Shown: positions 26,343 through 36,372, counted from the first letter of the stretch. The stretch: DNA of 64,000 nucleotides from Herbaspirillum sp. GW103 (GCF_000261365.1 NZ_AJVC01000003.1:124001-188000); one strand, 5' to 3'. A program made the numbers and translations. The notes: a model not told the origin generated them from the letters alone.

Positions 26343-26800
26343 CTGGTCGGTCGGAAAGCCCCATGCTTGCTGTCCTGGCAATTCTTTATGTTCACTTTTA
26401 TTGGGCAAAAAATGCTGTTTTGTGCGCTCCGGCAGGTCTTTGCCGCATTGCAAACAGGGCAAGAAAACCCCGCCGCAAGGGCGATATAGTAAAAATACGA
26501 GGCCCTGGAAGCCCCTATTCATGCCGCTTTGCAGCATATTTTCGTATTATGAAATCGATTATCGTAATTTGAAAATTGAAAATTCCCTGATAAAATTCGT
26601 CGTCCACACGGCTGGAAGACCGTACATTTAAGCCTGTTTCGCCTCCGACGCCTTGCCCCAAGGGTCAGGAAAGATTGCAATACAGGCAACACATGACAAC
26701 TTCCTGCATCACCTGCCGGCGGCATTGCGTACCGAATGACCCGACCGACCCGCCTGGTTTATCCGACCGGACGGATCTCTCAACAACCAGGAGACATGAC
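26343..26800. other. Upstream region of the pyruvate dehydrogenase operon
   Basis: About 460 bases after the gshA terminator hold no supported gene. The stretch around 26520-26600 is AT-rich and contains a good promoter candidate, listed separately. The frame in phase with aceE is open from 26675, but AGGAG before ATG 26801 sets the start. Confidence 0.55.
26569..26596 (+). promoter_or_regulatory. Candidate sigma-70 promoter of aceE
   Basis: TTGAAA (26569-26574), a 16-base spacer and TAAAAT (26591-26596) lie in an AT-rich stretch about 205 bases before the aceE start. That would give a long 5' leader of about 200 bases. Function is inferred from the boxes only. Confidence 0.5.
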
Positions 26801-29497
26801 ATGTCAGCCCAAATCGATCAAGTTCTGGCGCAGGCCGCCAACGATCCCGATGTGATGGAAACCCAGGAGTGGCTTGACGCCCTCGAAGCCGTGATCGAAA
26901 AGGAAGGCCCGGATCGCGCCCACTACCTGATGGAACGCATGGTCGATCTGGCCCGCCGTCGTGGTGCCCATATCCCCTTCTCCAGCAACACCGCCTACGT
27001 CAACACCATTCCCGCCGACCAGGGCGAGCACTGCCCGGGCAACCTGGAATATGAAGAGCGCCTGCGCTCCTGGATGCGCTGGAACGCCATGGCCATGGTG
27101 GTCAAGGCCAACCGCGTCGATGGCGACCTGGGTGGACACCTGTCTTCCTTCGCCTCGCTGGCCAACATGCTGGGCATCGGTTTCAACCACTTCTGGCACG
27201 CTCCGACCGAAGACCACGGTGGCGACCTGCTGTACATCCAGGGCCACTCCTCGCCCGGCATCTACGCCCGCGCCTTCCTGGAAGGCCGCCTGACCGAAGA
27301 CCAACTGATCCACTTCCGCCGCGAAGCCGATGGCCATGGTCTGTCGTCCTACCCGCACCCCAAGCTGATGCCGGAATTCTGGCAGTTCCCGACCGTCTCG
27401 ATGGGCCTGGGCCCCTTGATGGCGATCTACCAGGCCCGCTTCCTGAAGTACCTGCACGCCCGTGGCATCGCCAAGACCGACAACCGCAAGGTCTGGGCCT
27501 TCTGTGGCGACGGCGAAATGGACGAGCCGGAATCGATGGGCGCCATCGGCATGGCCGGCCGTGAAAAGCTGAACAACCTGGTCATCGTGGTCAACTGCAA
27601 CCTGCAGCGTCTGGACGGTCCGGTGCGCGGCAACGGCAAGATCATCCAGGAACTGGAGTCCGATTTCCGCGGCGCTGGCTGGAACGTGGTCAAGGTCATC
27701 TGGGGCAGCGGCTGGGACGAGCTGCTGGCCAAGGACAAGGACGGCATCCTGCAGAAGGTCATGATGGAAACCGTCGACGGCGAGTACCAGAACTACAAGG
27801 CCAAGGACGGCGCCTACGTGCGCAAGCACTTCTTCGGCAAGCATCCGAAGCTTCTGGAAATGGTCTCCAAGATGTCGGATGACGACATCTGGCGCCTGAC
27901 CCGTGGCGGCCACGACCCGCACAAGATCTACGCCGCCTTCAAGGTCGCGCAGGAATCCAAGGACCAGCCCACCGTGATCCTGGCCAAGTCCATCAAGGGC
28001 TATGGCTTCGGCAAGGCCGGCGAAGCGCGCAACACCGCGCACAACACCAAGAAACTGGACGACGAAGCCATCCGCGCCATGCGCGACCGCTTCCAGCTGC
28101 CGATCTCGGACGCTGAACTGCCGAACATTCCGTTCTTCAAGCCTGCTGACGACGCACCGGAAATGCAGTACCTGCACGAGCGCCGCAAGGCCCTGGGCGG
28201 CTACCTGCCGCAACGCCGCGTGCACGCGGACGAAAAGCTGCCGGTGCCGGAACTGTCGGCCTTCCAGGCCATGCTGGAGCCCACTGCCGAAGGCCGTGAA
28301 ATCTCCACCACCGCCGCTTATTCGCGCGTGCTGACCGCACTGCTGCGCGACCCCAACCTGGGCCCGCGTGTGGTGCCCATCATGGTCGACGAGTCCCGTA
28401 CCTTCGGGATGGAAGGCCTGTTCCGCCAGATCGGCATCTTCAGCCAGGTCGGCCAGCTGTATGAACCGGTCGACAAGGACCAGGTGATGTACTACCGCGA
28501 AGACAAGGCCGGCCAGATCCTGCAGGAAGGCATCAACGAAGCGGGCGGCATGAGCTCGTGGATCGCTGCGGCGACCTCGTACTCGACCAACAACCGCGTG
28601 ATGATTCCGTTCTACACCTACTACTCCATGTTCGGTCTGCAGCGTATCGGCGACCTGGCCTGGGCAGCGGGTGACATGCGCGCACGCGGCTTCCTGATCG
28701 GCGGCACCGCCGGCCGTACCACCCTCAACGGTGAAGGTCTGCAGCACGAAGACGGCCACAGCCACGTGTTCGCTTCGGCCATCCCGAACTGCATCCCCTA
28801 CGACCCGACCTTCGCCCACGAAGTCGCCGTGATCATCCATGACGGCCTGCGCCGCATGGTGGCCAACCAGGAAGACGTGTTCTACTACATCACCGTGATG
28901 AACGAGAACTACGGCCACCCTGGCATCAAGCCGGGCCAGGAAGAGGGCATCATCAAGGGCCTGTACCTGTTGAACGAAGGCGGCAAGGAAAACAAGCTGC
29001 GCGTGCAACTGCTGGGTTCGGGCACCATCCTGCGCGAAGTCATCGCCGCCGCCGACCTGCTGCGTGATGACTGGAAGGTCGATGCCGACGTTTGGTCCGC
29101 ACCGTCCTTCACCCTGCTGGCCCGCGATGGCCAGGATGTGGAACGCTGGAACATGCTGCACCCGGCCGAGGCCCCGAAGAAGAGCTACTTCGAGCAATCG
29201 CTGGAAGGCAGCGAAGGCCCGATCGTGGTCTCCACCGACTACATGCGCACCTACGCCGAGCAGGTCCGCGCCTTCGTGCCGAAGGGTCGTTCCTACAAGG
29301 TGCTGGGCACCGACGGTTATGGCCGTTCGGACACCCGCGCCAAGCTGCGTGAGTTCTTCGAAGTGAACCGTTACTTCGTGACCGTGGCGGCCCTGAAGTC
29401 GCTGGCCGACGAAGGCAAGATCAAGCCGGAAGTGGTGGCGCAAGCCATCGCCAAGTACGGTATCGATCCGAACAAGCCCAACCCGGTGACCCTGTAA
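26801..29497 (+). CDS. aceE: Pyruvate dehydrogenase E1 component (homodimeric)
   Basis: This 898-residue ThDP enzyme decarboxylates pyruvate and acetylates the lipoyl domains of E2. It is the single-chain homodimeric E1 type of proteobacteria. The ThDP/Mg motif appears as FCGDGEMDEPESMG, followed by the closing NCNLQRLDGPVRG. The C-terminal domain carries TTLNGEGLQHEDGHSH. Length is normal for AceE. AGGAG precedes ATG 26801. aceF and lpdA follow on the same strand, making a complete pyruvate dehydrogenase operon. Confidence 0.97.
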   Translation: MSAQIDQVLAQAANDPDVMETQEWLDALEAVIEKEGPDRAHYLMERMVDLARRRGAHIPFSSNTAYVNTIPADQGEHCPGNLEYEERLRSWMRWNAMAMVVKANRVDGDLGGHLSSFASLANMLGIGFNHFWHAPTEDHGGDLLYIQGHSSPGIYARAFLEGRLTEDQLIHFRREADGHGLSSYPHPKLMPEFWQFPTVSMGLGPLMAIYQARFLKYLHARGIAKTDNRKVWAFCGDGEMDEPESMGAIGMAGREKLNNLVIVVNCNLQRLDGPVRGNGKIIQELESDFRGAGWNVVKVIWGSGWDELLAKDKDGILQKVMMETVDGEYQNYKAKDGAYVRKHFFGKHPKLLEMVSKMSDDDIWRLTRGGHDPHKIYAAFKVAQESKDQPTVILAKSIKGYGFGKAGEARNTAHNTKKLDDEAIRAMRDRFQLPISDAELPNIPFFKPADDAPEMQYLHERRKALGGYLPQRRVHADEKLPVPELSAFQAMLEPTAEGREISTTAAYSRVLTALLRDPNLGPRVVPIMVDESRTFGMEGLFRQIGIFSQVGQLYEPVDKDQVMYYREDKAGQILQEGINEAGGMSSWIAAATSYSTNNRVMIPFYTYYSMFGLQRIGDLAWAAGDMRARGFLIGGTAGRTTLNGEGLQHEDGHSHVFASAIPNCIPYDPTFAHEVAVIIHDGLRRMVANQEDVFYYITVMNENYGHPGIKPGQEEGIIKGLYLLNEGGKENKLRVQLLGSGTILREVIAAADLLRDDWKVDADVWSAPSFTLLARDGQDVERWNMLHPAEAPKKSYFEQSLEGSEGPIVVSTDYMRTYAEQVRAFVPKGRSYKVLGTDGYGRSDTRAKLREFFEVNRYFVTVAALKSLADEGKIKPEVVAQAIAKYGIDPNKPNPVTL

Positions 29498-29661
29498 GGA
29501 CTGCCTGACCGACCATCCCCGCCTCAGCCTGCTGATCGCGGGGATGTGTCGTGTCTGGAACTGCCACCCCAACGGGGAGGTCCGCTGCTCAGTCAGCACC
29601 TGCCCTAAGCGAATACTTCTCCCGGCACAGCGCCTGGGAACAGAACAACGGAGCGCATCAG

Positions 29662-31323
29662 ATGAGTCAAGTCGAAGTAAAAGTCCCGGACATCGGCGAT
29701 TTCAAGGAAGTCGAAGTCATTGAGGTGATGGTCAAGGTCGGTGACACGATCAAGGTCGACCAGTCGCTGATCACGGTCGAATCCGACAAGGCCAGCATGG
29801 AAATCCCGTCCAGCCAGGCCGGCGTGGTCAAGGAAATCAAGGTCAAGGTCGGTGACAAGGTCGCCGAAGGCTCGCTGCTGGTGATCGTCGAAGGCGAGGG
29901 CGCTGCTGCTTCCGCCGCCGCACCGCAAGCCGCCGCTGCCGCTCCTGCGGCCGCGCAGGCCTCCGCCCCGGCACCGGTCCCTGCTGCTGCACCGGCAGCC
30001 GCTGCTGGCGGTACCGTCGAGATCGAAGTGCCCGACATTGGCGACTTCAAGGAAGTGGAAGTCATCGAAGTGATGGTCAAGGTGGGTGATACCGTCAAGG
30101 CGGAGCAGTCGCTGTTGACCGTGGAATCCGACAAGGCCAGCATGGAGATCCCCTCCAGCCACGCTGGCGTGATCAAGGAACTGAAGGTCAAGCTGGGTGA
30201 CAAGGTGTCCAAGGGCAGCATCATCGCCACCATCGAAGCCGCGGGCGGTGCGCCTGCCGCTGCTCCCGCTGCTGCGCCTGCAGCCGCGCCGGCCGCCGCT
30301 GCGGCACCGGCTCCCGCCTCAGCACCCGCACCGGCCGCTGCTGCCGCCGTGCCCGCCATCGCTACCGCGTCGGCCACCAGCACCGGCGGCAAGGCCCACG
30401 CTTCGCCTTCCGTGCGCAAGTTCGCCCGCGAACTGGGCGTGGATCTGTCGCGTGTGCCGGCTACCGGTCCCAAGGGCCGCATTCTGCAACTGGACGTGCA
30501 GAACTTCGTCAAGGGCGTCATGGCCGGTTCCACCTCGGTGGCGGCTTCCGCACCTGCCACCAATGGCAGCGGCACGGGCATGAACCTGCTGCCGTGGCCG
30601 TCGCTGGACTTCAGCAAGTTCGGTGAAACCGAACTGCAACCGCTGTCACGCATCAAGAAGATCAGCGGCCCCAACCTGCATCGCAACTGGGTGATGATCC
30701 CCCACGTGACGCAGTTCGACGAAGCCGACGTGACCGAGCTGGAAGAATTCCGCAAGACCTCCAACGATGCCTTCGCCAAGGCCAAGTCGCCGGTCAAGCT
30801 GACCATGCTGGCCTTCGTCATCAAGGCCAGCGTCTCGGCGCTGAAGAAGTTCCCGGCCTTCAATGCGTCCCTGGACGAGAAGGGCGAGAACCTGATCCTG
30901 AAGAAGTACTACAACATCGGCTTCGCCGCCGATACCCCGAATGGCCTGGTGGTGCCGGTCATCAAGAACGCCGACCAGAAGAGCATCGGCCAGATCGCCA
31001 CCGAAATGGGCGAACTGTCCGCACAAGCCCGCGACGGCAAGTTGAAGCCGGCCGACATGCAAGGCGCGACCTTCACCATCTCCTCGCTGGGTGGCATTGG
31101 CGGCACCGCCTTCACGCCCATCATCAATGCGCCGGAAGTGGCGATCCTGGGCCTGTCCAAGTCGATCACCAAGCCGGTGTGGGATGGCAAGCAATTCGTG
31201 CCGCGCCTGATGCTGCCGACCTCGCTGTCCTATGACCACCGTGTCATCGACGGCGCCATGGGCGCGCGCTTCTCGGCGTATCTCGCCGACGTGCTGGGCG
31301 ACCTGCGCAAGTCGCTCCTCTAA
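29662..31323 (+). CDS. aceF: Pyruvate dehydrogenase E2, dihydrolipoamide acetyltransferase
   Basis: This 553-residue E2 forms the core of the complex and transfers acetyl groups to CoA. Two lipoyl domains (about 3-76 and 118-192) have lipoylated lysines at 43 and 158 in [12 protein letters not shown]. Ala/Pro-rich swinging linkers separate them. A peripheral subunit-binding domain (about 247-285, ASPSVRKFARELGVDLSR) follows, then the catalytic domain with SYDHRVIDG (His526, Asp530). I chose ATG 29662, with GGAG upstream; the frame is open further back, but that part is not family-like. The first lipoyl domain is almost identical to that of the next gene. Confidence 0.97.
   Translation: MSQVEVKVPDIGDFKEVEVIEVMVKVGDTIKVDQSLITVESDKASMEIPSSQAGVVKEIKVKVGDKVAEGSLLVIVEGEGAAASAAAPQAAAAAPAAAQASAPAPVPAAAPAAAAGGTVEIEVPDIGDFKEVEVIEVMVKVGDTVKAEQSLLTVESDKASMEIPSSHAGVIKELKVKLGDKVSKGSIIATIEAAGGAPAAAPAAAPAAAPAAAAAPAPASAPAPAAAAAVPAIATASATSTGGKAHASPSVRKFARELGVDLSRVPATGPKGRILQLDVQNFVKGVMAGSTSVAASAPATNGSGTGMNLLPWPSLDFSKFGETELQPLSRIKKISGPNLHRNWVMIPHVTQFDEADVTELEEFRKTSNDAFAKAKSPVKLTMLAFVIKASVSALKKFPAFNASLDEKGENLILKKYYNIGFAADTPNGLVVPVIKNADQKSIGQIATEMGELSAQARDGKLKPADMQGATFTISSLGGIGGTAFTPIINAPEVAILGLSKSITKPVWDGKQFVPRLMLPTSLSYDHRVIDGAMGARFSAYLADVLGDLRKSLL
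29668..29886 (+). repeat. Lipoyl-domain repeat copy 1 (aceF)
   Basis: This segment encodes aceF lipoyl domain 1. It is nearly identical in protein and very close in DNA to 31363-31581 in lpdA, and less similar to aceF domain 2 at about 30015-30238. Confidence 0.85.
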
Positions 31324-31353
31324 GCCACCACCGAACATTACGGAGTCAGGACA

Positions 31354-33117
31354 ATGAGTCTCTCTGAAGTCAAGGTCCCCGATATCGGGGATTTCAAGGA
31401 AGTCGAAGTCATCGAGGTGATGGTCAAGGCCGGCGATACCATCAAGGTGGACCAGTCGCTGATCACCGTCGAATCCGACAAGGCCAGCATGGAAATCCCG
31501 TCCAGCCAGGCGGGCGTGGTCAAGGAAGTCAAGGTCAAGGTCGGCGACAAGGTCGCCGAAGGTTCGCTGCTGTTGCTGGTGGAAGCGGCCGGCGAAGCCG
31601 CTGCAGCCCCGGCTCCGGCTGCACCGGCTGCAACGCCTGCTCCGGCAGCCGCTCCCGCTGCCGCACCGACGGCGGCCAGCTTCGGCGGCAGCGCTGACGT
31701 GCAGTGCGACGTGATGGTGCTGGGTGGTGGTCCTGGTGGTTACTCGGCTGCCTTCCGCGCCGCCGACCTGGGCTTGAACACCGTCATCGTCGAACGTGAA
31801 GCAACGCTCGGTGGCGTCTGCCTCAACGTCGGTTGCATCCCGTCCAAGGCACTGCTGCACGTGGCCGCCGTGATCGACGAGACTGCCGCCATGGCCTCGC
31901 ACGGTGTCACCTTCGGCAAGCCCGAAATCGACATCGACAAGCTGCGCGCCTACAAGGACAAGGTCATCGGCACCATGACCGGTGGCCTGGCCGGCATGGC
32001 CAAGGCCCGCAAGGTGCAGGTGGTCAATGGCGACGGCCAGTTCGCCGGCCCCAACCACATCGAAGTCACTGCAGCGGACGGCAGCAAGAAGGTGGTGCAG
32101 TTCAAGCACGCCATCATCGCCGCCGGTTCCTCGGTGGTGAACCTGCCGTTCGTGCCGCAGGATCCGCGCATCGTCGACTCGACCGGCGCGCTGGAACTGC
32201 GCCAGGTGCCCAAGCGCATGCTGGTCATCGGCGGCGGCATCATCGGCCTGGAAATGGCGACCGTCTATTCCACCCTGGGCGCGCGCATCGACGTGGTCGA
32301 GATGATGGATGGCCTGATGCAGGGCGCGGACCGCGATATGGTCAAGGTCTGGCAGAAGTTCAACGAGAAGCGCTTCGACAACGTCATGGTCAAGACCAAG
32401 ACCGTGGCCGTGGAAGCCCTGCCCGAAGGCATCAAGGTCACGTTCGAAGCCGCTGAAGCCGGTGCCACCGCACCCGAGCCGCAACTGTACGACCTGGTGC
32501 TGGTGGCCGTGGGCCGCAGCCCGAACGGCAAGAAGCTGTCGGCCGACAAGGCTGGCGTGATCGTCTCGGATCGCGGCTTCATTGCCGTGGACAAGCAGAT
32601 GCGCACCAACGTCCCGCACATCTTCGCCATCGGCGACCTGGTGGGCCAGCCCATGCTGGCGCACAAGGCGGTGCACGAAGGCCACGTGGCCGCCGAAGCG
32701 ATTGCCGGCGAGAAGAGCTTCTTCGATGCCAGCGTCATTCCTTCGGTGGCTTATACCGATCCGGAAGTGGCATGGGTCGGCGTGACCGAAGACGAAGCCA
32801 AGGCAAAGGGTATCAAGATCGAGAAGGGCCACTTCCCGTGGGCCGCGTCCGGCCGCGCCGTGGCCAATGGCCGTTCGGAAGGCTTCACCAAGCTGCTCTT
32901 CGATGCCGAAACCCATCGCATCATCGGTGGCGGCATCGTTGGTACCCATGCAGGCGACATGATCGGCGAAGTGGCGCTGGCCATCGAGATGGGCGCCGAT
33001 GCGGTCGATATCGGCAAGACCATCCACCCGCACCCGACCCTGGGCGAGTCCCTGGGCATGGCAGCGGAAGTGGCAGAAGGGCATTGCACGGACTTGCCGC
33101 CGCAGCGCAAGAAGTAA
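31354..33117 (+). CDS. lpdA: Dihydrolipoamide dehydrogenase (E3) with N-terminal lipoyl domain
   Basis: This 587-residue E3 reoxidises dihydrolipoamide using FAD and NAD+. The N-terminal 75 residues are a lipoyl domain (lysine 43), then an Ala/Pro linker, then the flavoprotein disulfide reductase. The redox pair is Cys156/Cys161 in [13 protein letters not shown], and the C-terminal HPHPTLGES supplies the catalytic His-Glu. Lipoyl-E3 fusions are known in betaproteobacteria and Neisseria. AGGA precedes ATG 31354, 30 bases after aceF. A strong terminator closes the operon. Confidence 0.97.
   Translation: MSLSEVKVPDIGDFKEVEVIEVMVKAGDTIKVDQSLITVESDKASMEIPSSQAGVVKEVKVKVGDKVAEGSLLLLVEAAGEAAAAPAPAAPAATPAPAAAPAAAPTAASFGGSADVQCDVMVLGGGPGGYSAAFRAADLGLNTVIVEREATLGGVCLNVGCIPSKALLHVAAVIDETAAMASHGVTFGKPEIDIDKLRAYKDKVIGTMTGGLAGMAKARKVQVVNGDGQFAGPNHIEVTAADGSKKVVQFKHAIIAAGSSVVNLPFVPQDPRIVDSTGALELRQVPKRMLVIGGGIIGLEMATVYSTLGARIDVVEMMDGLMQGADRDMVKVWQKFNEKRFDNVMVKTKTVAVEALPEGIKVTFEAAEAGATAPEPQLYDLVLVAVGRSPNGKKLSADKAGVIVSDRGFIAVDKQMRTNVPHIFAIGDLVGQPMLAHKAVHEGHVAAEAIAGEKSFFDASVIPSVAYTDPEVAWVGVTEDEAKAKGIKIEKGHFPWAASGRAVANGRSEGFTKLLFDAETHRIIGGGIVGTHAGDMIGEVALAIEMGADAVDIGKTIHPHPTLGESLGMAAEVAEGHCTDLPPQRKK
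31363..31581 (+). repeat. Lipoyl-domain repeat copy 2 (lpdA)
   Basis: This encodes the lpdA lipoyl domain. Against aceF domain 1 I see only a handful of residue changes (for example VKVGD to VKAGD, KEIKV to KEVKV and LLVIVE to LLLLVE), pointing to recent duplication or gene conversion. Confidence 0.85.
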
Positions 33118-33130
33118 GCGCAGCGTCTTG

Positions 33131-33172
33131 CATGAAAAAATGGCGGACCCTCGGGGCCGCCATTTTTTTCAT
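33131..33172. terminator. Bidirectional terminator between lpdA and the FAD oxidase
   Basis: An outer stem of about 16 bp (33131-33146 with 33157-33172) contains A6 and T7 tracts, so it terminates in both directions for the converging genes. Confidence 0.9.
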
Positions 33173-33198
33173 GGGGGCACGCCTGCGTGGTTCATCCT

Positions 33199-34614
33199 CT
33201 AGAGCAGCTTCCCCGGATTCATGATCAGGTTAGGATCAAACGCCTGCTTGATGCGCAACATCAGTTCCATCTCCAGCGGCGACTTGTAGTGCCGTAGTTC
33301 ATCGCGCCGCAATTGGCCCACGCCGTGTTCGGCACTGATGCTGCCTTGTTTCTCCGTCACCAGGTCGTGCACCAGCCGGTTCAACTGCAACGTGGCCTGC
33401 TTGACCTCTTCATACGAGGAGGACAACGGAATCATCACATTGAAATGCAGGTTGCCATCGCCCAGGTGGCCGAAGTTGATGATCTCCGCCTGCAGCTCGC
33501 AAGCGGCAATGATGCGCTCGGCCTGCTCCACGAACTCGGCGATGGCCGAGATCGGCAGTGCGATGTCGTGCTTGATCACCTTGCCCGCCCGCACCTGGGC
33601 CTGCGAAATGCCCTCGCGGATTTTCCACAGGGCGGCGGCCTGCGTACCGTTGGTGCAGAGCATGGCGTCATTGACCAGGGCATCTTCCATCGCTTGCCCG
33701 AGCAGTTCTTCCAGCATGGCCTGCAAGCCCAGGTCTTCGGTATCGGCCAGTTCGATGAGGGCGTTGTAGCGCGCCGGCTGGGCCAGTGGTGCGCGGGTAT
33801 CGGTCACGTGCTGCAGCACCAGCGCCAAGGAGGCGGCCGACATCATCTCGAAAGCCACCAGCCGGTCGCCGCAGCGCGCCCGCGTGCGCGCGAGCAACTC
33901 CGCCAGCTGCGCCAGGCTGTCGCAGCCGACCCAGGCGGTAGCGCGCGCATGCGGTTGCGAAAACAGTTTCAGCACTGCACCAGTGATCACGCCCAGGCTG
34001 CCTTCGGAGCCAATGAACAGGTCGCGCAGGTCATAGCCGGTATTGTCCTTGCGCAGGCCGCGCAAGCCATTCCAGATGCGGCCATCGGGCAGGACCACCT
34101 CCAGCCCCAGCGCCAGCTCGCGCATGTTGCCAAAGCGCAGTACCGCAATGCCGCCGGCATTGGTGGCCAGGTTGCCGCCGATCGTGCAGCTGCCTTCTGC
34201 ACCCAGGCTGAGCGGAAAGTAGCGTCCTGCGGCGCGCGCCGCGTCCTGCGCATGGGCCAGGATCACGCCGGCATCCACCGTCATGGTGTTGTTGATAGGG
34301 TCCACCGCGCGGATGCGGTTCATGCGCGTGGTCGAGAGAATCACCTGGGCACCGCTGTCGTCGGGCGTAGCGCCCCCACTCATGCCGGTGTTGCCGCCCT
34401 GGGTGACGATGGGGGTGTGGGTCCGGTGGCACAGGCGTACCACCTCGGCGGTTTGTGCGGTGTCGGCGGGGCGCACCACGACGGCGACCCGGCCATGCCA
34501 CTTGTTGAGCCAATCCTTCACATACGAAGCCTGCTCCTCGGCCGCCGTGACCAGTCCCGCGTCACCCACGATGCTGCGCAGTTGCGCTATCAGTTGCTGG
34601 GTATTTTCATTCAT
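33199..34614 (-). CDS. FAD-linked 2-hydroxy acid dehydrogenase, GlcD/D-lactate dehydrogenase type
   Basis: This 471-residue flavoprotein belongs to the vanillyl-alcohol oxidase/GlcD family, which oxidises D-2-hydroxy acids such as D-lactate or D-glycolate. The FAD-binding part shows TQGGNTGMSGGA, GAEGSCTIGGNLATNAGG and FIGSEGSLGVIT. The C-terminal FAD-linked oxidase cap has GHLGDGNLHFN and EHGVGQLRRDEL. The frame runs far upstream into the racemase gene, but ATG 34614 with GAGGA six bases before it is the clear start. It lies eight bases after the racemase stop, so the two are cotranscribed and probably belong to the hydantoin island. Confidence 0.88.
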   Translation of the reverse strand: MNENTQQLIAQLRSIVGDAGLVTAAEEQASYVKDWLNKWHGRVAVVVRPADTAQTAEVVRLCHRTHTPIVTQGGNTGMSGGATPDDSGAQVILSTTRMNRIRAVDPINNTMTVDAGVILAHAQDAARAAGRYFPLSLGAEGSCTIGGNLATNAGGIAVLRFGNMRELALGLEVVLPDGRIWNGLRGLRKDNTGYDLRDLFIGSEGSLGVITGAVLKLFSQPHARATAWVGCDSLAQLAELLARTRARCGDRLVAFEMMSAASLALVLQHVTDTRAPLAQPARYNALIELADTEDLGLQAMLEELLGQAMEDALVNDAMLCTNGTQAAALWKIREGISQAQVRAGKVIKHDIALPISAIAEFVEQAERIIAACELQAEIINFGHLGDGNLHFNVMIPLSSSYEEVKQATLQLNRLVHDLVTEKQGSISAEHGVGQLRRDELRHYKSPLEMELMLRIKQAFDPNLIMNPGKLL

Positions 34615-34622
34615 ATCGGTCC

Positions 34623-35309
34623 TCAGGCGCCATGCCAGTTCATCTTGATGCGGCCGATGGCCATCGCCGCTGCCGCTTGGCTGGGTTCCACCACGGGTAT
34701 GCCCAGCGCTTCCTGCAAGGCGTCCCGATAGACCGCCATGCCGGCGCAGCCCATGACGATCACGTCGGCGCCATGGGTATCCCGCAGGCGCAGGCCGACC
34801 TCGCGCATGCGCGCCAGCGTGCGGTCGTAGTCGGCCAGTTCGGTCACGTTCAGGCCGATGGCCAGCTCGCCCGCCAGCCGTGACTGCACGCCCATGGCGC
34901 CATAGGCGCGCAGATGGCGCGGGATGGAACCCGGCAGGATGGCGATGACGCCGAAGCGCTGGCCCAGTGTCAGGGCCGTCAGCACACCACTTTCCATGAT
35001 CCCCAGCACCGGCACGTCGACCGCCTCGCGCACCGCATGCAGGCCAGGATCGGAGTAGCAGGCGATGACGAACGCACCGGCACGGGCACGCAAGGAGCGC
35101 GCCAGCGATACCAGCTGTGGCGCCACGCTGTCCACGTCCTGCTGGGTCTGGATGCCGGGCGGGCCGGAGGGCAGCGACAGGCATTCGATGGCCGGTCCTC
35201 CGGCCATGCGCAGCGGCGCCATCGCGGCATCGATGCCGCGCGTGACGGCGGCCGTACTATTGGGATTGATGACGAACAGGGCAGGGCCGTCGGCCGGGAC
35301 AAGGGACAT
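34623..35309 (-). CDS. Hydantoin/aspartate racemase family protein
   Basis: This 228-residue protein has the Asp/Glu/hydantoin racemase fold with the two catalytic cysteines in FVIACYSDPG and VIVMGCAGMA. It opens with the family motif LFVINPNSTAAVT. Hydantoin racemases interconvert D- and L-5-substituted hydantoins, so that a D-specific hydantoinase can consume both forms. This fits the hydantoinase and D-carbamoylase genes on the other side of lysR. I prefer ATG 35309 over the frame start at 35384, because the conserved fold begins there and GAGAA lies upstream. It is divergent from lysR. Confidence 0.85.
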   Translation of the reverse strand: MSLVPADGPALFVINPNSTAAVTRGIDAAMAPLRMAGGPAIECLSLPSGPPGIQTQQDVDSVAPQLVSLARSLRARAGAFVIACYSDPGLHAVREAVDVPVLGIMESGVLTALTLGQRFGVIAILPGSIPRHLRAYGAMGVQSRLAGELAIGLNVTELADYDRTLARMREVGLRLRDTHGADVIVMGCAGMAVYRDALQEALGIPVVEPSQAAAAMAIGRIKMNWHGA

Positions 35310-35397
35310 GATGGTTTCTCGCAAAACAGGAGTCAGCACAGGCAACGACTGTACCCCAGGCTGACGGGCATGCTCCTTGCTCATTTGTCGGTTCCCC

Positions 35398-35412
35398 TTA
35401 ACATGCTGTTAT
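35398..35412. promoter_or_regulatory. Putative LysR operator 1 (TTAAC-N5-GTTAT)
   Basis: A TTAAC ATGCT GTTAT palindrome lies 15 bases before the lysR start in the divergent racemase-lysR gap. It has the T-N11-A geometry of LysR-type sites and the same half-sites and spacing as the copy at 36369-36383. Confidence 0.65.
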
Positions 35413-35427
35413 GCGCGATGAGGATCC

Positions 35428-36372
35428 ATGGCACTGAACCTGCGCCAGATCGAGGTGTTCCGGGCGGTCATGACGACCGGCTCCATCAGCGGCGCCTCGC
35501 AATTGCTGTTCGTTTCGCAGCCGGCGGTGAGCCGCCTGCTGTCCCACACCGAGCAACGGGTCGGCTTCGCCCTGTTCGAGCGTATCAAGGGCCGGCTGTA
35601 TGCCACGCCCGAGGCCAAGAAGCTGTTCCATGAAGTGGAGCACGTGTACCAGGCCGTGCAGCGCGTCAACGAGCTGGCCACCGACTTGTCGGAAAACCGC
35701 AGCGGCATCCTCAACATCGTCTCCAGCCCGAGCATCGGGCAGATGCTGATCCCCCAGGCCATCGCGCTGTTCCGCAACCGCCATCCGGAGGTCAAGCTGA
35801 CCTTCCACTGCCTCAACTATGGCTACCTGAAGGACCGCCTGCTGTCGCGCCAGGCGGACCTGGGCATCATCATCCTGCCGATGGAGCATCCCAGCCTGCA
35901 GGTCACGCCCCTGTGCAGCAACCGCCTGGTGTGCGTGCTGCCCTACAACCATGAGCTGACGCGGCGCGGCACCCTGAGCCTGGCCGACCTGCGGCCCTTC
36001 CCGCTGATCTCGTACAACCGTGATTCCCCTTTCGGCGGCATCGTCGGGCGCTTCTACCAGTCCGAAGAAGAAGCCTTGCGGCCCATCATGGAAGTGGGTT
36101 CGCCGCAGAACGCCTGTTCGCTGGTGCAGATGGGCGCGGGCGTAGCGCTGGTGGATGAATTCTCGGTGCGCAGCTGGGCCGGTACCAGCCAGATGGTGGT
36201 GCGGCCGGTGGCCCGTGCCCCCATCCTGCGGGCCAACCTGGTGCATGTGCGTACCGAGCCGCTCTCGCAATTGACCCAGGCTTTCATCGCCGAACTGCAG
36301 CAGCTGGTGCGCACGCAGGGATATGGCCTGCCTGATGAAGAAACGAACATATCGACTGGAACCGGCGATTAA
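35428..36372 (+). CDS. LysR family transcriptional regulator
   Basis: This 314-residue regulator has an N-terminal winged HTH (LRQIEVFRAVMTTGSISGAS, then SQPAVSRLL) and a C-terminal type 2 periplasmic-binding-like effector domain. It is divergent from the racemase/oxidase pair and upstream of the DapA-like, SDR, hydantoinase and carbamoylase genes, the usual place for a local activator. GAGGA precedes ATG 35428. Two matching TTAAC-N5-GTTAW palindromes flank the gene, so it probably controls both directions and itself. The inducer is unknown; a hydantoin or carbamoyl amino acid is a reasonable guess. Confidence 0.92.
   Translation: MALNLRQIEVFRAVMTTGSISGASQLLFVSQPAVSRLLSHTEQRVGFALFERIKGRLYATPEAKKLFHEVEHVYQAVQRVNELATDLSENRSGILNIVSSPSIGQMLIPQAIALFRNRHPEVKLTFHCLNYGYLKDRLLSRQADLGIIILPMEHPSLQVTPLCSNRLVCVLPYNHELTRRGTLSLADLRPFPLISYNRDSPFGGIVGRFYQSEEEALRPIMEVGSPQNACSLVQMGAGVALVDEFSVRSWAGTSQMVVRPVARAPILRANLVHVRTEPLSQLTQAFIAELQQLVRTQGYGLPDEETNISTGTGD

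Noticed and set aside
26804..29599. 931-codon minus-strand ORF opposite aceE
   Set aside because: Antisense shadow of a high-GC gene; low-complexity His/Gly/Asp-rich translation with no family resemblance.
30646..33084. 812-codon minus-strand ORF across aceF and lpdA
   Set aside because: It crosses two real genes antisense and has shadow composition; no ribosome site or domain.
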